From Oscillospiraceae bacterium (GTDB lineage: Bacteria > Bacillota > Clostridia > Oscillospirales > CAG-272), in the NCBI GenBank assembly GCA_015065295.1, contig SVQN01000022.1, positions 1-38,465 on the forward strand: a DNA stretch of 38,465 nt, read 5' to 3'. The position numbers and the translations under genes were made by a program. The notes below the pieces were generated by a model. The model was not told the DNA's origin and searched no databases. It saw only the letters and a program-made list of their open reading frames with translations. Of this stretch, positions 24,665-31,043 are shown piece after piece (the stretch's first letter is position 1; each line of letters starts with the position of its first letter).

Positions 24665-27574
24665 TTACACTTCTACCGGAGGATCGATTTTGTCGAAGAC
24701 ATCCGTCAGAGCCGCTTCTTTGCTGGAAAACGGCATCGAATAAGTGTTCTGATAGACCGATTTATAATAGCCTTCTTTATACTTATCCCGCAGGATTGTG
24801 ATGATTTCGCCCTTATATTTGATATATTCGTTTCCGTTTCGGCTTCGCTTCAGCGGGGTACGCAGGAACGTTTCCAGGCGCGACTGGCGGTTCTTGAACG
24901 CGTTTTCGCGCTGTCTTGCACGTTCCGCGTCGCCTTCCATCCGTCCCGCACAGACACAGCCCGCGCCGATGGCTCTCGGATACGCCGGATGGCGCATCAC
25001 ATGGACGTACCGGATGATCTGGTGTCCGCACATCCGGCAGATGCCGACCGGTTCGCCGAGGTCGTAGATCGCTTCGCACGTCCAGCCTTCGTGCGGGACA
25101 TCGCTCCGCTTCCAGAGATTTTCTTCCCCTTCATCCACGGTATTCAGCCATTCCGCATTCCGGTATTTCTCCGGTACCGCCTGTTTTTTCAGTTTCGGCG
25201 GTTCAGGAAGGTCTTCGGCGATCTCCGTGGAAGGAACTTCCACAGTAATCGGAAGCTGTTCGGACGGCAGATTGCCTTTTGACACATTTTCCGGTTCCGG
25301 CATCGGCAGTCCGATTTCCTCCGTCTGCGGAACGGGAATCCCGATCGTCACCGGTTCCTCCGGCTTCTGCGTTTCCGTTTCGCGTTTGGCATTTTCCAGC
25401 GCGTTCTGCCGCATCGCCGCAAGGTCTTTCCATGCGTCAAAGTCGTAATCCATCCCGACCGGCTTGACGGTATTCGTTTTTTCAAATAATATGCTGTAGA
25501 TTCTGCGGTCGTTATCCACGGCAGTGATCGTCCCTTTGCCGAAGACCGGATGTTCGACCGTACTGCCGATTTCGCGCGCGCCGGTCTGCACGGGAGGATT
25601 CATTTCCGCCGTTCCCGTTTCGGACAGTTCCTTCGGGATCGTGCCGATACGGACATAGTTCTGCTCGCCGATTTCGAAAATAAACCGGGACGGACGTTTC
25701 TGACGGGGCGACTGCCCGTTCCCTGCGGACGACGTTCCTTCGGATTCCGTCAGGTACAGCCGCCGCATGGCACGGGTCAGCGCGACAAAGCACAGGCGGC
25801 GTTCTTCCTCAAGCCCCGCGTCCTTGCGTTCTTCGAGCGTTCGTCCGGACGGGAAAATCCCTTCCGAGAAGCCGCAGACAAAGCAGACGGGGAATTCCAG
25901 CCCCTTGGAGGCGTGAATGGTCATGAGCTTGACTTTGTCCGTATTTTCCTCGGATTCGTCGTTTTTCGCCTGCAATGCCGCCTGACTGAGGAATTCCTCG
26001 AGAGGGTAGAATTCACCCCAGCTCCGTTCGGCTTCGAGTGCCGTCCGCTTGAATTCGGCAAGGTTATCGAGGCGTTCCATGCTGCCGTTTTCACGGATAT
26101 ACTGTTCGTACCCCGACTGCGACAGCACGGATTCGATCACATCCGAGAGGGGCATTTCACGGTAATGCTTCCGCATGGTTTCGATTACTTCGACAAACTG
26201 TGCCGCGCCGGAACGCGCAAAGTCCGGGAGATCAACGTATTTCACAAGGGTTTCATAATATGACAGATCCTCACGCATGGCAAGGTCGCGGAGAACGGCC
26301 ATTTTCCGCTTGCCGAACATCCGCTTGGGGGTATTGATGACGCGTTCAAACGCATTGTTGTCATTATAAACGATCAGTTTCAGGTACGCCAGCGCGTCGC
26401 GGATTTCCATGCGTTCATAGAAGCGTACGCTTCCGTACAGTTCATACGGAATCCCCGCCGCCATGAGCGACTGTTCTACAAACCGCGACAGGAATCCCGA
26501 CCGGTACAGAACGGCGATATCGCGGTAGGCGTGACCGTCCTTTGCAACGAGCTTTTTGATTTCGTCCGCCAGAAACCGTCCCTCGTCCCCTTCGGATTTC
26601 GCGTGGAGGTGGATAACGTCCGCCCCGCGGTCGCCGGTGGTGAACAGATTTTTCGGGATGCGGTTTTTGTTGTGCGCGATCAGCGTATTGGCGGTATTCA
26701 GGATATTCCCCGTGGAACGGTAGTTCCGGTTGAGGAGAATGGTCTGCGTACCGGGGAAGGTCTCATCGAATTTGACGAGATGCTCCATGGCGGCACCGCG
26801 CCATTCGTAGATGTTCTGGTCGGGGTCGCCGACGACGAACAGGTTTTTATGTTCGGCGGACAGCATCTGGATGAGCCGCAGTTCGCGGAAGGAGGAATCC
26901 TGAAATTCGTCCACCTGAATATAATGCAGGCGTTCCTGCCATTTCCGGAGGACTTCGGGATAGCGTTCGAAGATTTCAAACGTGAAGGAAATCAGATCGT
27001 CGAAGTCCAGCCCGAAGGTTTTCTTCTGCTTTTCCATGTACATCCGGATAATACGCTTTTCGAGGGATTCGTCCTGTTCGGGGGAGCCGAAATTGCCGGT
27101 GACAAACCTGTTCACATACGGTTCGTGCGCCTTGATGTAGTGGATGCTGTCGAGGATTTTCTCGAAGCTGGCGCGGTCGAGCTTGATTTCGAGTTCGGCG
27201 TAAATTTCCTCCAGGATTTTCTTCTGGTCGGACTCGTCGAGGATGGGAAAGCTCTGCGGATAGAACAGCCGCCCGATGTCCTCGCGCAGAACGCGGACGC
27301 AGAAACCGTGGTAGGTCGTAATCAGCGAGGTATCGTAGCCGTCGCCGACAAGGGAACGGACGCGGCGTTTCATCTCCCCGGCCGCCTTGTTGGTGAAGGT
27401 CACGCAGAGGACGTTTCCGGGATGAATCCCGGCGGCCTTCACGAGATAGGCATAACGGTGGGTCAGGGTTTTGGTCTTGCCGGAACCCGCGCCGGCGATA
27501 ATGCGCACATAGCCCTCGGTCGCGGCAACCGCTTCGATCTGCTGTTCATTAAGTTTATCAAACAAGTCCATCAT
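24665..27574 (-). CDS. UvrD/PcrA-type DNA helicase with extra Cys-rich C-terminal domain
   Basis: The 969-residue SF1A helicase has all core motifs: Walker A GAGSGKT (28-34), FTNKAAGEM, DEFQD (222-226), GDPDQNIYEWRGA, HASKGLEFPVCF and FVALTRAMRRL. After about residue 650 comes the PcrA-like tudor segment (EHPVFGKGTI). Residues about 730-800 are an acidic, Pro-rich linker. The last ~170 residues are unusual for PcrA: CRMCGHQIIRYVHVMRHP (C846, C849), GCVCAGRM (C873, C875), then a basic helix (RQRENAFKNRQSR) and NGNEYIKYKGE. This looks like a zinc-binding domain, also known to me as a separate small domain in phage-type and hypothetical proteins; its role is unknown. ATG at 27574 or the next codon; GGAG lies 12 bases upstream. 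A helicase role in repair is likely, but it may not be the housekeeping pcrA. Confidence 0.88.
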   Translation of the reverse strand: MMDLFDKLNEQQIEAVAATEGYVRIIAGAGSGKTKTLTHRYAYLVKAAGIHPGNVLCVTFTNKAAGEMKRRVRSLVGDGYDTSLITTYHGFCVRVLREDIGRLFYPQSFPILDESDQKKILEEIYAELEIKLDRASFEKILDSIHYIKAHEPYVNRFVTGNFGSPEQDESLEKRIIRMYMEKQKKTFGLDFDDLISFTFEIFERYPEVLRKWQERLHYIQVDEFQDSSFRELRLIQMLSAEHKNLFVVGDPDQNIYEWRGAAMEHLVKFDETFPGTQTILLNRNYRSTGNILNTANTLIAHNKNRIPKNLFTTGDRGADVIHLHAKSEGDEGRFLADEIKKLVAKDGHAYRDIAVLYRSGFLSRFVEQSLMAAGIPYELYGSVRFYERMEIRDALAYLKLIVYNDNNAFERVINTPKRMFGKRKMAVLRDLAMREDLSYYETLVKYVDLPDFARSGAAQFVEVIETMRKHYREMPLSDVIESVLSQSGYEQYIRENGSMERLDNLAEFKRTALEAERSWGEFYPLEEFLSQAALQAKNDESEENTDKVKLMTIHASKGLEFPVCFVCGFSEGIFPSGRTLEERKDAGLEEERRLCFVALTRAMRRLYLTESEGTSSAGNGQSPRQKRPSRFIFEIGEQNYVRIGTIPKELSETGTAEMNPPVQTGAREIGSTVEHPVFGKGTITAVDNDRRIYSILFEKTNTVKPVGMDYDFDAWKDLAAMRQNALENAKRETETQKPEEPVTIGIPVPQTEEIGLPMPEPENVSKGNLPSEQLPITVEVPSTEIAEDLPEPPKLKKQAVPEKYRNAEWLNTVDEGEENLWKRSDVPHEGWTCEAIYDLGEPVGICRMCGHQIIRYVHVMRHPAYPRAIGAGCVCAGRMEGDAERARQRENAFKNRQSRLETFLRTPLKRSRNGNEYIKYKGEIITILRDKYKEGYYKSVYQNTYSMPFSSKEAALTDVFDKIDPPVEV

Positions 27575-27613
27575 AGTCGTACAATTCTCCGGATATCACC
27601 CGATTTTGCATTT

Positions 27614-27642
27614 ATTATACCTCATATCGGGTGGGATTGCAA
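27614..27642 (-). promoter_or_regulatory. Promoter of the helicase gene
   Basis: On the minus strand TTGCAA (27642-27637) and TATAAT (27619-27614) are 17 bases apart. It is back to back with the promoter at 27648-27676. Confidence 0.75.
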
Positions 27643-27647
27643 GGGGT

Positions 27648-27676
27648 TTGATTTTTCTCCGTTCCTGTGCTATACT
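27648..27676 (+). promoter_or_regulatory. Promoter of the metallophosphoesterase gene
   Basis: TTGATT (27648-27653), 17-base spacer, TATACT (27671-27676), 52 bases before the ATG. It is divergent from the helicase promoter with only five bases between the two -35 boxes. Confidence 0.75.
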
Positions 27677-27727
27677 GTATTCATCGAAAAGACCGAACAC
27701 CATATTTTTTGAAAAGGAGAACTCCCT

Positions 27728-28441
27728 ATGAAACTCGGTTTATTCAGCGATCCCCATTTCTGTCCGAAGGACGTAACCTGCGGCACCCGCCGTCCGGCTC
27801 TCTCGTTCGGAAAAATCCGCGAAGCCATGGAAGTATTCCGCGCGGAAACGGTCGATCTTGTCGTCTGTCTCGGCGATCTCGCGGACGAATGCGGGACGAC
27901 GGAAGAAAACATCGCGGCGGCGGAAGAACTGTCGGCGATGATCCGTTCGTTCGGGCTGCCGGTGTTCTGCGTCCCGGGGAATCACGATTATCAGAATTTC
28001 ACCCGCGAGGAATTCGCCCGGCACACCGGCGGACTGAACGCGCCGCCGTCATACCGTACCGGAGAGGGGAAAACGCTGATTTTCCTTGACGCCAACTGTG
28101 CGGACGACGGAACGGTCTACCGCCGGAACGCGCTCGACTGGACAAACGCTTATCTGACGGAGGAACAGCGGGACATTCTGCGGAATGCCCTGACCTCGGA
28201 AGAAACGAAAGAAGCGTACGTTTTTGTTCACCAGAATCTCGATCCGACCGTGGAAAGCCACCACATCATCCGGAACGCGGCGGACATCCGGGAAATGATC
28301 CGCACGTCCGGCAAAGTGAAGGCGGTCTTTCAGGGACATTATCACCCCGGCAAGGAATCCGTGATCGACGGAATCCCGTATCACACGCTCCCCGCGATGT
28401 GCGAGGGAGAGGAAAACCGGTTTTTCGTTATGGAGATATAG
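27728..28441 (+). CDS. Metallophosphoesterase of the calcineurin-like family
   Basis: The 237-residue protein has the full set of calcineurin-like metal motifs: D-x-H (D8, H10), GDLAD (D50), GNHD (N85, H86, D87), a single His in VFVHQN and GHYHPG near the C-terminus. The family hydrolyses phosphomono- or diesters with two metals. It is much shorter than the nuclease SbcD and has no SbcC partner, so it is not called SbcD despite the nearby addAB. No signal peptide is seen. AAAAGGAG precedes ATG 27728. The substrate cannot be told. Confidence 0.85.
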   Translation: MKLGLFSDPHFCPKDVTCGTRRPALSFGKIREAMEVFRAETVDLVVCLGDLADECGTTEENIAAAEELSAMIRSFGLPVFCVPGNHDYQNFTREEFARHTGGLNAPPSYRTGEGKTLIFLDANCADDGTVYRRNALDWTNAYLTEEQRDILRNALTSEETKEAYVFVHQNLDPTVESHHIIRNAADIREMIRTSGKVKAVFQGHYHPGKESVIDGIPYHTLPAMCEGEENRFFVMEI

Positions 28442-28484
28442 GGAATTTCACGCAAGTTTTCCGAGTAAAAATTCCTTAACGGTA

Positions 28485-28513
28485 TTGACAAATGCGGTTA
28501 TCGGGGGTACGAT
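28485..28513 (+). promoter_or_regulatory. Promoter of the PLP enzyme gene
   Basis: TTGACA (28485-28490), 17-base spacer and TACGAT (28508-28513), 51 bases before the ATG. Confidence 0.65.
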
Positions 28514-28563
28514 ATCGTTGAACAACCCTTGTACGAAATTCACCACGAAAAGGAGAACCTGCC

Positions 28564-29712
28564 ATGGCATTTTTAACCGAACACGACCGTACTTACAAGA
28601 CCCCGGAGGATATCTGCGCCCATCTCGGCGACGATTACGCACGTTTTGAAGGTGCCATCGTTCCGCCGCTGTTCCAGAATTCCCTGTTCGTCCATCCCAC
28701 CGAAGCGAACGGTGTGACCGATACGGAATTCGACTACTCCCGTATGGGCAACCCCACCCTCGACATCGCGGAACGCAAGATCGCGGCTCTCGAAGGCGGG
28801 GACGGCGCGCTCTGCTTCTCGACCGGCATGGCGGCCATCGGCGCGGCGATCATTCATTTTGTCCGCACGGGCAGCCATATCGTCATGGTCAACACCGTAT
28901 ACGGCGGCGCGACCGGCGTTGCCAACTATGTGAAGGACAAGTTCAACGTGGAAGTCACGCTGGTAGACGGCCGCGACCTTGAGGAAATCCGGAACGCGAT
29001 TCAGCCGAACACCACGCTGATCTACGTCGAAAGCCCGTCGAGTCTTGTCTTCCGGATGCAGGACATCGCCGAAATCGCAAAGATGGCGAAGGAACGCGGC
29101 ATCACGACAATGATGGACAACACCTACTCCACGCCGATTCTCCAGCAGCCGCTGAAGCACGGTATTGACGTGGTGGTTCATTCCGTCACCAAATACATGG
29201 GCGGCCACAGCGACCTGATGGGCGGCGCGGTCGTCTCGAACCGTGACATCATCATGGGCATCCGGAACAGCGAACGTGCGATTCTCTGCGGCACGATGGA
29301 CCCGCATCAGGCATGGCTGCTGACACGCGGTCTGCGTACCCTGCCGCTCCGTCTGAAGCAGCACGCGGCAAACGCGGCGAAGGTGGTTGAGTTCCTCGAA
29401 AACCACCCGAAGGTGGAAAAGGTCTACTACCCCGGCTCGAAGACGTACGAACAGCCGGAACTGTTTGCGAAGTATATGACCGGCACGAACGGTCTTCTCA
29501 GCATCGTCCCGAAGGGCACGGCGGAAGAAGCGCAGAAGTTCGTGGGACGGCTGCATTTCTTCCAGAACGGCTGCAGCTGGGGCGGCTTCGAAAGCCTTGC
29601 GATCTACCTCGGCGGCCCGGTACCGAAGCTGGTCCGTCTGCACGTCGGTCTGGAAGACCCGGCGACGCTCATCGCCGATCTGGATCAGGCATTGAACCGG
29701 ATTGAGGAGTGA
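28564..29712 (+). CDS. PLP-dependent Cys/Met metabolism enzyme (trans-sulfuration family)
   Basis: The 382-residue protein belongs to the cystathionine gamma-synthase/beta-lyase family of PLP enzymes. Visible: the Tyr-Arg segment FDYSRMGNPT, ALCFSTGMAAI (PLP phosphate), YVESPSS, the Asp in MMDNTYSTP, the PLP Lys in SVTKYMGGHSD (K210), and the C-terminal VRLHVGLED. Family members add or remove sulfide, cysteine or methanethiol from homoserine or cysteine derivatives. Candidates are methionine gamma-lyase, O-acetylhomoserine sulfhydrylase or cystathionine lyase; sequence alone does not decide. The gene is monocistronic with an AAAAGGAG ribosome site. A palindromic element begins 23 bases after the stop. 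Confidence 0.88.
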   Translation: MAFLTEHDRTYKTPEDICAHLGDDYARFEGAIVPPLFQNSLFVHPTEANGVTDTEFDYSRMGNPTLDIAERKIAALEGGDGALCFSTGMAAIGAAIIHFVRTGSHIVMVNTVYGGATGVANYVKDKFNVEVTLVDGRDLEEIRNAIQPNTTLIYVESPSSLVFRMQDIAEIAKMAKERGITTMMDNTYSTPILQQPLKHGIDVVVHSVTKYMGGHSDLMGGAVVSNRDIIMGIRNSERAILCGTMDPHQAWLLTRGLRTLPLRLKQHAANAAKVVEFLENHPKVEKVYYPGSKTYEQPELFAKYMTGTNGLLSIVPKGTAEEAQKFVGRLHFFQNGCSWGGFESLAIYLGGPVPKLVRLHVGLEDPATLIADLDQALNRIEE

Positions 29713-30064
29713 CAGAGCAATATTGTGAACGGGAGTTCTTGGGGGAACCTTTTAAGGAAAGGTTCCCCCAAACCCCTTCCAAACCTTTTTAATCTGCTAT
29801 CAAATTTAGGATATGCGGATTTTTTCTTTTTTAAGGGGATTTTCTTGGGTACCTGCGTAGCCATATCGTTGCCCCCATCCGCTGACATTTGGTTAGTTTG
29901 AATCTCTACGAAAATTGTTTTGGGGAAGTCAGGCTCCGCCAAGACCCTGACTTCCCACGCCATATGGAAATACATTGAATAAAATGCGTTGCGATCAAAT
30001 TCATCTACATATTGGCATCTTCCGCACTCCTTGGCTGCCGCCGTTCGTGCTTTGCGATAGAAAT

Positions 30065-30100
30065 ACCTGTGGATGTTTGAGGAACCACAGGTGCTTTTCT
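30065..30100. terminator. Hairpin at the end of the cargo XRE gene
   Basis: ACCTGTGG (30065-30072) pairs with CCACAGGT (30085-30092). It lies just after the stop of the minus-strand XRE gene, with ATTTCTAT on that side and GCTTTTCT on the other, so it may act on both strands. Confidence 0.6.
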
Positions 30101-30101
30101 G

Positions 30102-30308
30102 TCATTTATAGGGGATGGGATTATCGGTACGACAGAGAATATAGTCTGTAGAAGTTTGGTACAAATCAGCAAGCTGAATAAGAAGTTCAATCGGAAGCTG
30201 ACGTTTTCCTGTTTCATATTGAGAATAGGTGTTTTGGCGGATGTTTAATTTGGATGCCACATATTCCTGAGTGTAATCATGGTCTTCCCGCAGATCGCGT
30301 ATACGCAT
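30102..30308 (-). CDS. Small XRE-family repressor (element cargo)
   Basis: The 68-residue protein is almost entirely a Cro/C1-type helix-turn-helix: RDLREDHDYTQEYVASKLNI, then the recognition helix NTYSQYETGKR and the dimer-side helix LADLYQTSTDYIL. It closely resembles the two tandem regulators at 35145 and 35369, including the RTDNP-x-PY tail. The ATG at 30308 is chosen because GAGGA lies 9 bases upstream and because the alternative start at 30374 would run through the promoter region. It lies in the loop of the palindromic element and is divergent from the small peptide gene at 30480, with operator-like half-sites between. It probably represses both promoters; that is inference from layout. 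Confidence 0.82.
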   Translation of the reverse strand: MRIRDLREDHDYTQEYVASKLNIRQNTYSQYETGKRQLPIELLIQLADLYQTSTDYILCRTDNPIPYK

Positions 30309-30349
30309 ATAAGATTCCTCACATTCTGAAAAGATGTGGTCAGTATAAA

Positions 30350-30381
30350 ATATCTCCGATTGAGATATTGACATTTATCTC
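30350..30381. promoter_or_regulatory. Operator half-site cluster of the cargo module
   Basis: Three half-sites alternate in orientation: TATCTC (30351-30356), GAGATA (30362-30367) and TATCTC (30376-30381). They form two overlapping palindromes, ATATCTC-N5-GAGATAT and GAGATA-N8-TATCTC, and enclose the -35 of the rightward promoter. A leftward -10 TATACT sits at 30347-30342. Confidence 0.6.
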
Positions 30382-30396
30382 AAAATGTGATAAAAT
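30368..30396 (+). promoter_or_regulatory. Promoter of the small peptide gene
   Basis: TTGACA (30368-30373), 17-base spacer, TAAAAT (30391-30396), a near-perfect promoter. Its -35 lies between two operator half-sites. The predicted leader is about 75 bases. Confidence 0.75.
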
Positions 30397-30479
30397 CAAA
30401 ATGTAAGGAAAATAATTGTCCTAATAATGATGAAATAATCGAAAGGTTATTTATAAAATTTATCGAAAGGAGATTGCAT

Positions 30480-30560
30480 ATGTGGATCGCAGCTGGTTGG
30501 ATTGTTAATTGCGGATTAGCATTCCTTGATTATTCGCTGGCATGGTACATTCTGCACTGA
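30480..30560 (+). CDS. 26-residue hydrophobic peptide (element cargo)
   Basis: ATG 30480 is preceded by a strong ribosome site (AAAGGAG, 30476-minus 7 region, spacing 7-8). The frame encodes 26 residues, MWIAAGWIVNCGLAFLDYSL then AWYILH, with one likely transmembrane stretch, three Trp and one Cys. It has its own promoter (30368-30396) and terminator (30574-30612), so the whole 27-codon frame is packaged as a transcription unit. It lies divergent to a small XRE repressor inside the palindromic element. I know no family for it. It could be a small membrane toxin-like or signalling peptide, or a leader whose RNA is the functional product. None of these is proved. It is too short for routine gene finding. 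Confidence 0.6.
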   Translation: MWIAAGWIVNCGLAFLDYSLAWYILH

Positions 30561-30573
30561 ATTTATGCAGATA

Positions 30574-30612
30574 AGAAGACGGTTCAGCCTCAAAGGGGTT
30601 GAACCGTTTTCT
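30574..30612 (+). terminator. Terminator of the small peptide gene
   Basis: ACGGTTCA (30579-30586) pairs with TGAACCGT (30600-30607), extended by AAGAA/TTCTT, followed by TTTTCTTATTT. Confidence 0.85.
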
Positions 30613-30981
30613 TATTTCTATAAATATACAAACGCAAAGCGCGGACGGCGACCGAGCCAAGACGCGCGGCAAACCAATAAAACGTAGCTGAATTCTAAAT
30701 TGACGTACTACATTATGCAATCGTAATATGGCGTGGGAAATCAGGGTCTCGGCGGCCCCTGATTTCCATTTAACGATTTTCGTAGAGATTCAAACCAGCA
30801 TTACGTCAACAGGTCTAACAAATTTCAGCCGAACTCCACGGTATATTTCAAAAAGTCCCCTCCCCATCATATCAACTATCTCCACGGCAACCGCAGTCTA
30901 AAAAGGTTTTGGAAGGGGTTTGGGGAAACCTTTTCCTCAAAAAGGTTTCCCCAACAAATCCGCACCCACAAGATTTTGTAG

Positions 30982-31010
30982 TTGCATCTGCCCCGCATCC
31001 GTGCTATAAT
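30982..31010 (+). promoter_or_regulatory. Promoter of the glycyl radical enzyme gene
   Basis: TTGCAT (30982-30987), 17-base spacer and TATAAT (31005-31010), 33 bases before the ATG and just outside the palindromic element. Confidence 0.75.
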
Positions 31011-31043
31011 AATCCCAACAACTCTCCCCCAACGGAGGTACAC

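Larger units (their letters stand above)
29735..30955. mobile_element. Nested palindromic element carrying a regulator/peptide module (copy 2)
   Basis: About 1.2 kb with the same hairpin ends as the element at 3900-4581: GTTCTTGGGGG...TTCCCCC hairpin at 29735-29770 and GGGGAAACC/GGTTTCCCC hairpin ending near 30955. Inner arms correspond block by block to copy 1 in inverted orientation, including the GGGAAGTCAGG/CCTGACTTCCC hairpin at 29922-29956 and a diverged partner near 30736. Copy 1 has a ~33-base loop; here the loop is replaced by about 580 bases (30057-30621) with two divergent genes. That segment is bounded by a perfect 9-bp inverted repeat, ATAGAAATA (30057-30065) and TATTTCTAT (30613-30621). 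No transposase is present. Confidence 0.75.

Noticed and set aside
27728-28441. SbcD nuclease call for the metallophosphoesterase, because addAB is near
   Set aside because: The protein is too short (237 residues), has no capping domain and no sbcC neighbour.
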